Source: Bacteroidales bacterium
Lineage (GTDB): Bacteria > Bacteroidota > Bacteroidia > Bacteroidales > UBA10428
DNA: 15,524 nt
Assembly: GCA_016938095.1 (NCBI GenBank)
Contig: JAFGVG010000125.1
Span: 1-15,524 of the forward strand
Reading direction: 5' to 3'
Shown here: positions 1 to 9,200 of the stretch, piece after piece
How positions within the stretch are numbered: the first letter of the stretch is position 1
Layout of the letters: each line of letters opens with the position of its first letter
Translations under genes and position numbers: made by a program
The notes under the pieces: generated by a model
Database searches by the model: none
Told to the model about the DNA's origin: nothing
What the model saw: only the letters and a program-made list of their open reading frames with translations

Positions 1-489
1 CTGGTTAAACTCAGAAATAACCGGGAAAATGCATTTGCCGATATTGATGTGCAGTTGAAACAACGGCTCGATCTGATTCCGCAATTGGTTGAGGCTGTGA
101 AAGGATACATGAAACATGAAAGTTCGGTACTTACTGAAATTACCAAAGCCCGCACAAATGCATTGCAGGCCACTACCATCAATGAAAAAATTGCTGCCGA
201 AACACAGTTATCAGGTGCATTGCAGGGACTTAAGGTTGCCGTTGAAGCCTATCCCGATCTGAAAGCCAATCAAAGTTTTATACAATTGCAGGAAGAAATT
301 TCAGACATCGAGAACAAGCTGGCAGCTGCCCGTCGTTTTTTCAATGGCGCCACCCGGGAGCTCAACAATGCAGTGGAAACCTTCCCCTCCAATATTGTGG
401 CAGGCATGTTTGGATTTCATCGTGAACCCATGTTTGACCTGGGTAATGAGCGATCGCATGCCGAAGAAACCCCAAAGCTTAATTTCTAG
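1..489 (+). CDS. lemA: LemA family protein, 5' truncated by the window edge
   Basis: The reading frame is open from base 1 and ends at TAG 487-489, so 162 codons are visible. The start, which in this family normally carries an N-terminal membrane anchor, lies outside the window. The first in-frame start-like codon (GTG at 49) is internal, because the upstream codons already read as conserved LemA sequence (VKLRNNRENAFADIDVQLKQ). The visible part is almost entirely amphipathic helix and holds family landmarks: RLDLIPQLVEAVKGYMKHES, the central AYPDLKANQSF and the later ARRFFNGATRELNNAVETFP. LemA proteins are membrane-anchored helical-bundle proteins of poorly defined biochemical role. They often sit beside M48 proteases or TPM-domain proteins, and here the next gene, 6 bases downstream on the same strand, is an M48 protease. 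The family assignment is firm; the function is not. Confidence 0.92.
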   Translation: MVKLRNNRENAFADIDVQLKQRLDLIPQLVEAVKGYMKHESSVLTEITKARTNALQATTINEKIAAETQLSGALQGLKVAVEAYPDLKANQSFIQLQEEISDIENKLAAARRFFNGATRELNNAVETFPSNIVAGMFGFHREPMFDLGNERSHAEETPKLNF

Positions 490-495
490 CCATTA

Positions 496-1452
496 ATGCA
501 ATATACAGGGCTAAATACGCAAATCCGGCGGAATAATTTCAAATCAGTAGTATTGCTTTTGCTTTTTCCTGCTGTTGTTTTCGGACTGATATGGGTGTTT
601 TTGTTTTTCATTACCGATCAGTATCCCGAGCAGCGTTTGTATTATGCAAATAACAGTTTTCTGAGACTTTTGCCGTGGGTAGCCCTGGGTATTTTCTTAT
701 GGTTTATCATTGCCTATTTTTCACATACCAGGTTGATTCGTCTTGCCACAGGTTCGTCACCCCTGCAACGAACTGAAAACAAGCGGGTTTATAATTTGGT
801 TGAAAACCTTTGTATAGGGTGTGGCATGCCCATGCCTAACATTAACATTATCGAAGACGATTCATTGAACGCTTTTGCCAGTGGCATTGATAATTCAAGT
901 TATAGCGTTTCGCTCTCGAGGGGGATCATCAGCAAGCTAAACGATGAAGAACTGGAAGCAGTTATTGCCCATGAGCTTACACATATTCGGAACCGCGATG
1001 TAAGACTGTTGATTGTTTCCATCATTTTTGTCGGCATTTTTGCCTTTATTACAGAAGCTTTGATGCGAACCCTCCGGTATGGAGGAGTCAGGGGAGGTAG
1101 CAACAACAGTGGTCGCAAAGGGAGCGGAAGCATCATTCTAATTGCCTTGTTGCTGGCTGCTATCGGATACCTTTTATCCAGTATTTTCAGGTTTGCCATC
1201 TCCAGAAAGCGTGAATACCTGGCTGATGCCGGCTCGGCTGAAATGACCAGGAATCCGATCGCACTAGCCTCAGCTTTGGAAAAAATTGCAGTTGACCCTC
1301 GCATTGAAGCTGTGCAACGCAAAGATGTCGCACAACTCTTTATCGACAACCCACAGGAGAAACAAAAGGACCCGCTAACATCTTCTTTTACAGCTATATT
1401 TGCCACCCATCCCCCTATAGAGAAAAGAATTGCCTACCTCAGGCAGTTTTAA
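496..1452 (+). CDS. htpX: HtpX-like M48 family membrane zinc metalloprotease
   Basis: This 318-aa integral-membrane peptidase is expected to cleave membrane or misfolded proteins, as E. coli HtpX does. Hydrophobic segments lie at about residues 17-40 and 57-77 before the catalytic domain, and at about 171-191 and 212-234 after the active site, which is the HtpX topology. The zinc motif HELTH is at 159-163 (H159 and H163 ligands, E160 catalytic). The third ligand is probably E240 in REYLADAGS, and the C-terminal ATHPPIEKRI motif is typical of the family. A Gly/Ser-rich loop (about 195-211) separates the third and fourth hydrophobic segments. The gene starts 6 bases after the lemA-family stop with no clear ribosome binding site, so the two are probably one transcript. 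The family is certain. The gene symbol is by similarity; other M48B members in Bacteroidota have similar layouts. Confidence 0.93.
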   Translation: MQYTGLNTQIRRNNFKSVVLLLLFPAVVFGLIWVFLFFITDQYPEQRLYYANNSFLRLLPWVALGIFLWFIIAYFSHTRLIRLATGSSPLQRTENKRVYNLVENLCIGCGMPMPNINIIEDDSLNAFASGIDNSSYSVSLSRGIISKLNDEELEAVIAHELTHIRNRDVRLLIVSIIFVGIFAFITEALMRTLRYGGVRGGSNNSGRKGSGSIILIALLLAAIGYLLSSIFRFAISRKREYLADAGSAEMTRNPIALASALEKIAVDPRIEAVQRKDVAQLFIDNPQEKQKDPLTSSFTAIFATHPPIEKRIAYLRQF

Positions 1453-1460
1453 ATGAACAC

Positions 1461-1490
1461 CAAAAAGCCAGGTGCCTGTTTTTTTTATTT
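1461..1490 (+). terminator. Possible weak intrinsic terminator after the protease gene
   Basis: Nine bases after the protease stop, an A5 run and a short CAG/CTG stem around a GTGC loop are followed by a run of eight T. The A-run can pair with the T-run to lengthen the hairpin across a two-base bulge. The GC part of the stem is only 3-4 bp, so this is a weak terminator at best. Its position directly behind a two-gene unit supports it. Confidence 0.35.
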
Positions 1491-1520
1491 ATACCTATGC
1501 ATCGGTAATGGATTTTTTTT

Positions 1521-1528
1521 TACATTTG
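1521..1528 (+). promoter_or_regulatory. Candidate Bacteroidota -7 element (TACATTTG)
   Basis: TACATTTG matches the Bacteroidota sigma-A -7 consensus TAnnTTTG at every defined position. It lies in the 206-base gap before the 185-aa gene and would give a leader of roughly 125 bases. No TTTG -33 element is visible at the usual spacing. In such AT-rich DNA a chance match is quite possible. Confidence 0.3.
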
Positions 1529-1585
1529 ATTAAGATTTTGTCATACATTATTGAAATAACGGTTGATTGAGGAAGCGGGAATTTT

Positions 1586-1639
1586 TTATGCAGTATGACT
1601 ATTCATGTATTTATGCATATTTTTATACATTAAGCATAA
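1586..1639. repeat. Cluster of TTATGC repeats in direct and inverted orientation
   Basis: TTATGC occurs at 1586-1591 and again at 1611-1616, with the inverted copy GCATAA at 1634-1639. A second inverted pair, ATGTAT 1605-1610 and ATACAT 1625-1630, interleaves with it. The core TATGCAT also occurs at 1496-1502. The cluster ends 19 bases before the ATG at 1659, so it could be an operator or an mRNA structure for that gene. The repeats are short and the region is AT-rich, so chance is a serious alternative. Confidence 0.3.
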
Positions 1640-1658
1640 CTATTAATATTGTATTACA

Positions 1659-2216
1659 ATGAAAATCAAAGGTCTGACGATCCGAACCACCCCAGAATTT
1701 GTTAAAAAGTACTATCCTGACCGCTACCAGGAATGGCTTAATGCTTTACCGGAAGCGTCAAGGCAAATCATGGCGAATCACATTGTGGTAAATGAATGGT
1801 ACCCGATAGTTGAATCGCTTACTATGCCCCTGCGAAAGGTAGGCGAAGTATTATATGGCAACGACTGGAAAAAGGCCAGCTGGGATCTGGGTCGTTATGA
1901 CGCCGAAGAAAGCCTTACAGGTATTTACAAGTTGTACGTTAAAATGGGCTCACCCAATCACCTGATCAGCCGGGCCGGACGTATAATGTCAGCCTATTAC
2001 GATGATGCTGAAATCAAGCTGGTCCAATCCGAAAAAAACAAACTGACATTGCATATAATTCGTTTTGACCAGCCCGACGAGGCCATTGAATTTAATATGG
2101 CCGGATGGATACAGCGGGCACTGGAAATTTCGGGCTGTAAAGAGGTAAGGATTGATCTTTCCAAATCGCTTGCCAGAAAAGACCTGGTATCTGAATTCAT
2201 TATCACCTGGAACTGA
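1659..2216 (+). CDS. Uncharacterised 185-aa protein, possible H-NOX/V4R/DUF2378-like sensor fold
   Basis: The 185-aa protein has no signal peptide or membrane segment, so it is probably cytoplasmic. The start is the ATG at 1659, with no Shine-Dalgarno. I do not recognise it with confidence. The order of elements is an N-terminal MKIKGLTIRTT strand, a helical first half with paired aromatics (W47, Y48, W70, W75, and LGRYDAE around 77-83), and then alternating strands. Near the end come a GWIQRALEISG helix and an EVRIDLS...FIITW tail. This resembles the heme-NO-binding/V4R/DUF2378 ligand-binding superfamily. A histidine sits at residue 101, near where H-NOX proteins place their heme ligand, but the YxSxR heme motif is absent, so heme binding is doubtful. 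The gene converges on the large kinase gene with no base between the stops. Coding status is well supported; the fold is inference from pattern only. Confidence 0.8.
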   Translation: MKIKGLTIRTTPEFVKKYYPDRYQEWLNALPEASRQIMANHIVVNEWYPIVESLTMPLRKVGEVLYGNDWKKASWDLGRYDAEESLTGIYKLYVKMGSPNHLISRAGRIMSAYYDDAEIKLVQSEKNKLTLHIIRFDQPDEAIEFNMAGWIQRALEISGCKEVRIDLSKSLARKDLVSEFIITWN

Positions 2217-5200
2217 TCAGCTGCCAGTTTTGATTATAAACCGGCCGATTTTCTGATACAATTCAGCCGGACGGATGGGTTTGGTGATGTAATCATCAAA
2301 CCCTTCCTTTTTTAGTCGCACAATCTCATCGGCCAGCGCATATGCTGTTTGAGCTATCACAGGTACCCCGATCTTCCGGAGTTTCATTTCTTTCAGTGTT
2401 TCGATCCCGTCCATTACCGGCATTTTAATGTCAAGCAAGACCAATGCAATATTCATATTTGTCTCCAGGGCCTGCAAGGCTTCCATTCCATCCCGGGCGT
2501 GAACAATTTCGGCCCCGGTTTTTTTCAGCAATTTTTTCAGGTACTGGTAATTCGAAAAATCATCCTCAGCCACCAGAATCTGCAAATGGTCAAAATCGAA
2601 ATGCAACGTCCCCGGTGTATTTTCCTGAGGAGAGGTAGGTAACATTTCGGGTATAATAAAAGGAATGATAAAATAGAAGGTAGAACCTTTGTTAACAACG
2701 GATTCAGCCCAAATTCTTCCACACAGCAATTGAACCAATTGCCTGGCAATAGCTAAACCTAATCCTGTTCCCCGCTGCAGGCGCTCTTTATTTTCTTCAA
2801 CCTTTCTGAAGCGTTCAAAAATCAACCCAAGATGCTCTTCCTTGATGCCGATTCCGGTATCCCTTACATAAAACTCAAGCATCCTGTCATCCGGAAGATG
2901 CCTGCAACAACCTATTTCAATATATCCTTCGCGGGTAAATTTCAGCGCGTTGGAAAGTAAATTCGACAATACCTGCAATATTTTTCTCCTGTCTGTAACA
3001 ATGGTAAGTTGTAAGATTTCATCAGGTATACTGAACCTGAGTTCAATATTTTTATTATGACCAATTTCAATTCGCTGCAAAAGAACGCCGAAAATGCCCT
3101 TCAGTTCACTAATAATATCTTTCAATGCCACTGTATTTCGTTCAACCTGCATCTGACCCGATTCAATTTTTGAAATATCGAGAATGTCATTGATCAGATC
3201 GAGCAATGTATCGCTGCTGCTTTGCATAATTTTGTTAAACTCCGTCCTTTCGTCCGCTGTTAATCCTTCCTCTCCCAACATAGCAGAGAAACCCAATATT
3301 GCATTCAGGGGTGTGCGTATTTCGTGAGACATATTGGCCAGAAAGGACGATTTCAGTTTATCTGACTCTTCAGCTTTTTCCTTTGCCTGTATCAATTCGC
3401 GAGTCCGCTCATTCACCAATGTTTCAAGCCGGTTCCGGTGATTGTTCAACTCATCGGCCTGTGTTTTCAATTCTTCGTTATACTCGTTGACTTCTTCCTG
3501 TTTTTCTTCAAGGGCAACAGCCACTTCTTCAAGTTGCTGTGTACGTTCTTGAACCATAGCCGACAGCTTTTTTTGCTGTTGCCGGTAAAACTTTATCCGT
3601 AGGTAATAAAACAGCAACAACAGGCCTGCCAAGGTAACAAATACAAATGCCCTGAACCACCAGGTTTTATACCAGGGCGGAAGTACGATAACCTGCAAAC
3701 GCACACCTTCTTCATTCCATACCCCATCGTTATTTGATCCTTTTACCCTTAGCAGGTAACGGCCGGGATTCAGATTTGTGTAAGTTACCTCATGCTTATT
3801 TCCAATATAGTTCCAGTCGGTATCAAAGCCCTCGAGCCGGTAAGCGTACTGATTTCGCTGGGGATTGATATAATTCAGCGCTGCAAACCCAAAAGTCACA
3901 ACATAATGCCGGTGATCAAGCACAATTTTACCGGCAAAATTGATGTTTTTGCTCAAAATGTGATTGTATTTCCGTGGATTTACCGGGTTGTTCATCACCA
4001 ACACCGAAGTCAGGAAAACCGGAGGGATATCAGGATTACTGCGTATGCTGTCGGGATGAAAAACATTGAATCCCATTCTTCCACCGAAATAAATCCTTCC
4101 GTCAGACGCCTTCAGCACTGAGGTATAGTTGAATTCGTTACTTTGCAAACCGTCAGCAATGTCATAACTCCTGAACGTTTTATCCTGTAAGTTAAACTGG
4201 TATAACCCATTGTTGGATGAAATCCACAAATTGTCTTTTTCATCGCCCGTAATGCTGTAAACAGCCTTATTATAATCCAACCCCGGCTCAGAAAAGTATT
4301 TAAAGCTACTGTCACCGGGTATATACAAATTGAGTCCCAAATCAGTACCAACCCAAAGGTTGCCGTAATGATCCTCATAAATATCGTAAATCCAGCTGCC
4401 GCGAATTTCGGAGGTACCGTTTGATCCGGAAACAAACCTTTTGAATTTCGAAGAGTTGCTGTGCTTAAGGCACAATCCGTCTCTGGTACCCACCCATAGC
4501 TGACCCGACTTGTCCTGGAAAACCTTAAATACATCATCATTGCAAAGACTTTCCGGGTCGCTGGGATTATTACGATAATGTTGAAAGGTATTGGTTTTTT
4601 TATCCATACGGTCAAGCCCGTTTCCAACTGATCCAATCCAAAGGTATCCATGCCTGTCTTCGCAAATGGTCCAGATGTTATTTCCGCAAATACCACTTTC
4701 ATTTTTCATTTCTTTTCGATAATGCGTAAAAGCACCTGTTTTATTGTCAATTTTTGTCAAACCTTCAAGATACATTCCAACCCACATGTTGTTATCCGAA
4801 TCCCTGAAAATTTCAGAAACCACATCCCCCTGTAAAGTGTTTTTGTCACCCTGTTTGGCTTTCAGATGCCTGATGCTGAATGTTTCCGGATCGATGATGT
4901 CAATACCCTGACCATCGGTTCCAATCCAGATATTTTTATCCTTATCCTCGCAAATGGTAAGCACGGAATTAGTAGCATTCAGCACTTCCGATGATTCAAC
5001 CAGGTCGCGATACCTCTGAAATTTAACAGCTCTTTTATCCAGGAAATTAACTCCGCCTTTAAAACTGCCGATCCATATAGCCTTATCCGGGGCCTGATAA
5101 ATGGTCATGGGCTGATTATTGCTTAGCGAATATTCATTCAACTTATTGTGTAAGTGGTAAGTAAATGTACCTTTTTGCCTATCCAACAGGTTAATACCGC

Positions 5201-6101
5201 CATGGTCAACGGTAATCATAAAAATACCCTTGGAAATTTCAAGTATGCCCGTAACGGCATTTTCATTTAAATTTCGGTTGGTTTCTCCTTTGGTGTAAGA
5301 TGAAAGGGTGCCGGTTTGCTGTGAATAATAAAACAAGCCTTTCTCCGTGCACGCCCATAAGTTGTTATCACTGTCGATGTACACATTACCATAGTCGCAC
5401 TTGTTTAAATTATTAGGGTTTTCGTATAAATAAAACCTTTTACCTTTCCCGCTATCCGGATTGAACCTGATCAACCATCCCTCGGGTGAAACAAGCCAGA
5501 ATACGCCATTGGCATCTTCGGCAATGGCAGAAATGTAATTGCTGCCAAGGTCATCCGGGTTTTGTGGATCGTCCACAAAATGCACAAAGCTTTCACTTTC
5601 GCGGTTATAAAGGTTTAAGCCGCCACCGGCGGTACCAATCCACAGTCTTTTTTGCGAATCTTCATAAATGGCCCTGATATTGTTGTTGCTGATAGCTCCT
5701 TTACGCTCAGGATTTGCCATATACCTGGTAAACACCTCTTTCCCACGGTCGAAGCGATCAATTCCGTTTACGCCATGACCCACCCAAAATTCGCCATAAC
5801 TGTCCTCCAGTATTCTGACAATGTAATTTGAGGCAATGCTGGTGGTATCCTCGCTATTATGCTGAAAAACGGTAAAAGTATACCCATCGTACTTGTTCAG
5901 ACCAAATTCTGTACCGAACCACATAAATCCCATCTTATCGCGGTAAATAGCATGCACAATACTGTTGGATAATCCTTCTTCGATGTTCAGATGCTGAAAC
6001 TGAAATGAAGGGGACTGTGCATGGGTTGTAAATGGCAGCGCTGTCAGTATGAAAATGCCAATAGAAAATGGGGAACGCAAGCAAAAAATACGCCCTATCA
6101 T
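2217..6101 (-). CDS. Hybrid two-component sensor kinase: two propellers, Y_Y_Y, HisKA, HATPase, receiver, no HTH
   Basis: The protein has 1294 aa from the ATG at 6101, which gives an immediate signal peptide (MIGRIF...FTTHAQS). Longer in-frame starts (ATG 6173, TTG 6203) only add a non-conserved tail. About 14 Reg_prop repeats of the form ED..G.lWvGT..GLn fill residues ~35-700, enough for two seven-bladed propellers in the periplasm. A Y_Y_Y domain follows (~728-808), then a membrane helix (~815-836) and a coiled coil. The HisKA phospho-acceptor is H926 in SHEIRTPLN. HATPase boxes are N1051, D1081 (DTGIGI) and G1111 (GTGLGLAI). The receiver has phospho-acceptor D1224 (LLDIKMPVMDG), T1252 and K1274. 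The protein stops right after the receiver. The AraC-type DNA-binding domain usual in Bacteroides hybrid two-component systems is missing, so output must go through a partner. The ligand is unknown, and no glycan-utilisation genes are nearby. Confidence 0.95.
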   Translation of the reverse strand: MIGRIFCLRSPFSIGIFILTALPFTTHAQSPSFQFQHLNIEEGLSNSIVHAIYRDKMGFMWFGTEFGLNKYDGYTFTVFQHNSEDTTSIASNYIVRILEDSYGEFWVGHGVNGIDRFDRGKEVFTRYMANPERKGAISNNNIRAIYEDSQKRLWIGTAGGGLNLYNRESESFVHFVDDPQNPDDLGSNYISAIAEDANGVFWLVSPEGWLIRFNPDSGKGKRFYLYENPNNLNKCDYGNVYIDSDNNLWACTEKGLFYYSQQTGTLSSYTKGETNRNLNENAVTGILEISKGIFMITVDHGGINLLDRQKGTFTYHLHNKLNEYSLSNNQPMTIYQAPDKAIWIGSFKGGVNFLDKRAVKFQRYRDLVESSEVLNATNSVLTICEDKDKNIWIGTDGQGIDIIDPETFSIRHLKAKQGDKNTLQGDVVSEIFRDSDNNMWVGMYLEGLTKIDNKTGAFTHYRKEMKNESGICGNNIWTICEDRHGYLWIGSVGNGLDRMDKKTNTFQHYRNNPSDPESLCNDDVFKVFQDKSGQLWVGTRDGLCLKHSNSSKFKRFVSGSNGTSEIRGSWIYDIYEDHYGNLWVGTDLGLNLYIPGDSSFKYFSEPGLDYNKAVYSITGDEKDNLWISSNNGLYQFNLQDKTFRSYDIADGLQSNEFNYTSVLKASDGRIYFGGRMGFNVFHPDSIRSNPDIPPVFLTSVLVMNNPVNPRKYNHILSKNINFAGKIVLDHRHYVVTFGFAALNYINPQRNQYAYRLEGFDTDWNYIGNKHEVTYTNLNPGRYLLRVKGSNNDGVWNEEGVRLQVIVLPPWYKTWWFRAFVFVTLAGLLLLFYYLRIKFYRQQQKKLSAMVQERTQQLEEVAVALEEKQEEVNEYNEELKTQADELNNHRNRLETLVNERTRELIQAKEKAEESDKLKSSFLANMSHEIRTPLNAILGFSAMLGEEGLTADERTEFNKIMQSSSDTLLDLINDILDISKIESGQMQVERNTVALKDIISELKGIFGVLLQRIEIGHNKNIELRFSIPDEILQLTIVTDRRKILQVLSNLLSNALKFTREGYIEIGCCRHLPDDRMLEFYVRDTGIGIKEEHLGLIFERFRKVEENKERLQRGTGLGLAIARQLVQLLCGRIWAESVVNKGSTFYFIIPFIIPEMLPTSPQENTPGTLHFDFDHLQILVAEDDFSNYQYLKKLLKKTGAEIVHARDGMEALQALETNMNIALVLLDIKMPVMDGIETLKEMKLRKIGVPVIAQTAYALADEIVRLKKEGFDDYITKPIRPAELYQKIGRFIIKTGS

Positions 6102-6142
6102 AGCCTTGTTTTTTACCCCAGGAATAAGTTCCTGCAATACAA

Positions 6143-6150
6143 TAAATATA
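6143..6150 (-). promoter_or_regulatory. Weak -7-like element upstream of the sensor kinase
   Basis: Read on the minus strand the bases are TATATTTA, seven of eight positions of TAnnTTTG if the last G is ignored. It lies 42 bases upstream of the ATG at 6101 and would give a leader of about 35 bases. It falls inside the alternative N-terminal extension from 6173/6203, so a real promoter here would support 6101 as the start. No convincing -33 element is visible. Confidence 0.22.
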
Positions 6151-6253
6151 GGAATTTTTCGGCAATAATACATGCTGTCGTTTTCAAACTGCTTTGAGAA
6201 CAATTACAATGTATCTGTTGCCCGAAATGTAAATCCGAAATCAAACAGTACCG

Positions 6254-9200
6254 TCAGTTTGTTATTCCTGCATGGTAATCCTGCAGCGATTTAACCTTGT
6301 ATTCGCCATTTCTGCGTTCCCTGATGCCACGGGTGGCAGCGAGGGCTGCAGAGGTTGTGGTAATGTAAAGAATCTTGTATTTTATGGCTGTCTTACGTAT
6401 GTACGAATCATCATATTCACTCATTTTGCCTGCCGGTGTATTAATGACAAGGTTAATGTCACCGTTTTTGATGGCATCGACGATGTTGGGACGGCCTTCG
6501 TATATTTTTTTTATGGGATAGGCCTCGATACCATGTTGTTGCAGGAATTTAAGGGTGCCACCAGTTGCCAGAATTCTGAACTGCATTTCGCTGAAATTGC
6601 GTGCCACTTCAACGATCCGTTCTTTATCGCGGTCGGCTATGGTAATCAACACAGTGCCCTCAATGGGCAGACTTGTTTGGGTAGCTTCCTGCGACTTAAA
6701 AAACGCCATGCCATAGGTGTCGGCCAGTCCGAGGACCTCTCCCGTAGACCGCATTTCGGGTCCCAGCAACGGATCAACGTCCGGAAACATATTAAAGGGA
6801 AAAACAGCCTCTTTAACCCCATAATGACTGAGCTTGTTTTCCTTAAGATTGAAGGAGGCCAGCTTTTTACCCAGTACCAGCTGAGTGGCAATGGTGGCCA
6901 TAGAAACATTGCAAACCTTCGAAACCAGCGGAACGGTGCGGGAAGCCCTGGGATTGGCTTCCAATATATATACCTTATCTTCGTAAATGGCATACTGGAT
7001 ATTCATGAGGCCGACCACCCGGAGTTCAACGGCAATTTTACGGGTATATTCCTTGATAGTTTGAATGTGTTTTTCGGGAATGACAACCGGGGGAATAACG
7101 CATGCTGAATCGCCAGAGTGTATGCCGGCATATTCAATATGTTGCATGACAACCGGAACAAACGCATCATGACCGTCCGACAGCGCATCAGCCTCAGCTT
7201 CAATGGCATCTTCCAGAAATTTGTCAATCAGCAAAGGCCTGTCGGGCGACACATCAACAGCAGCCTTTACATATTGAGCCAGCATTTCTTCGTCGAGCAC
7301 TATTTTCATGGCCCTGCCACCCAGTACGTACGATGGTCTCACCATTAACGGATAACCAATTCTTGCAGCAATGGTAAGCGCCTCATCGAGTGTGCTTGCC
7401 ATTCCCGATTCGGGTTGGGGAATTTCCAGTTTTTCCATCACATGTCTGAACCGATCCCTGTCCTCCGCCAGATCAATGGTTTCCGGTGTGGTACCCAGTA
7501 TCCTGACACCTGCCTCGGCTAATTCCCGCGCCAGGTTTAACGGAGTTTGTCCCCCAAACTGCACTATAACACCTTCGGGCTTTTCGTGATGGTAAATACT
7601 CAGTACATCTTCAGCTGTCAGTGGTTCAAAGTACAATTTATCGGACGTATCGTAATCGGTTGAAACTGTTTCGGGATTACAATTGACCATGATGGATTCA
7701 TAACCTGCATCACGTATGGCGAAAGCAGCATGCACACAGCAATAGTCGAATTCAATGCCCTGACCAATGCGGTTTGGGCCGCCACCCAGTACCATAATCT
7801 TTTTACGACTGCTTGCTTCAACTTTATTAGGTGCATTATAGGTAGAATAATAATAGGCAGCATTGTCCACACCACTTACCGGAACAGGTTCCCATGCCTC
7901 GTCAATACCTGATAAAAGTCGTTTTTCCCTAATGGCTTTTTCAGGCATATCAAGCAACCTGGCGAGGTATTTATCAGAAAAGCCGTCCTTTTTAGCCTGC
8001 TGAAATAAATCATCCGGCAAGTCTTTGCCTTTATAGGAAAGAAGTCTTTCTTCGAGATCAACCAACTCTTTCATCTGAACGATAAACCATTCCTTAATAT
8101 AAGTTTTTGCAGACAGCTCCCTCACGTCTGCGCCTTTGCGCAAGGCTTCGTACATAATAAACTGCCTCTCACTCGAGGGATGTCCTAGCATAACCATGAG
8201 ATCGTGAAGTGATTTCTTATTAAAATCTTTGGCGAAACCAAGGCCGCTTCGTCCGATTTCGAGCGACCGGATAGCTTTCTGCAGGGCTTCCTTATAATTT
8301 TTCCCAATGCTCATCACCTCACCTACTGCCTGCATTTGCGTTCCCAGCTTATCCTCAAGACCATCGAATTTTTCAAAAGCCCAACGTGCGAACTTCACTA
8401 CCACATAATCGCCCCAGGGTTCATATTTATCAAGGGTACCACAACGCCAGTAAGGGATTTCATCGAGGGTCAGTCCCCCTGCCAGCAATGCCGAAACGTA
8501 GGCAATTGGAAACCCTGTTGCCTTGGAAGCCAGTGCAGAAGACCTTGATGTGCGCGGGTTTATTTCTATTACAACAACCCGGTCGGTTATAGGATCGTGC
8601 GCAAACTGAACATTGGTACCACCGATGACTTCAATGGCCTCTACAATATCATAAGCATATTTCTGCAACCGTTGTTGCAATGTGGTTGAAATGGTCATCA
8701 TGGGAGCCGTGCAGAAGGAATCACCGGTATGAACCCCCATAGCATCAACATTTTCGATAAAACATACCGTTATCATATTGTTTTTGGCATCTCGTACCAC
8801 TTCGAGTTCAAGTTCCTCCCAGCCCAGTACCGATTCTTCCACCAATACCTGGTTGACAATGCTGGCAGACAAACCTCGACTGACCACGGTGCGCAGTTCT
8901 TCAACATTATAAACCAGGCCGCCACCGGTACCACCCATAGTATATGCAGGCCGTATGACTACGGGATAATTCATGTTTTCAGCAACTTTCTCAGCATCTT
9001 CAAGCGTATTGACAGCTGTACTAAGGGGCATTTCAATTCCCAGGCGGTTCATGGTTTCTTTAAAGGCCACCCTGTCCTCTCCCCTTTCGATGGCATCAAT
9101 GTTAACGCCAATGATCCTGACATTGTATTTGTCAAGTATCCCTTTTTTAGACAGCAATAACGAAAGATTCAATCCGGTTTGTCCGCCCAGGTTAGGCAAC

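Noticed and set aside
6102..6203. N-terminal extension of the sensor kinase from TTG 6203 or ATG 6173
   Set aside because: It would bury the signal peptide that begins at the ATG at 6101 behind 24-34 unrelated residues. It would also consume the only upstream region available for a promoter.
6242..6261. Imperfect inverted repeat CAAAC...GTTTG spanning the carB stop, considered as a terminator
   Set aside because: The stem is only 5 bp before a mismatch, it is AT-rich, and no T-run follows on the minus strand.
6272..7108. Open frame of 278 codons on the plus strand
   Set aside because: It is wholly antisense to carB, whose protein sequence is strongly conserved there. The translated product looks like no family and has the composition of a shadow frame.
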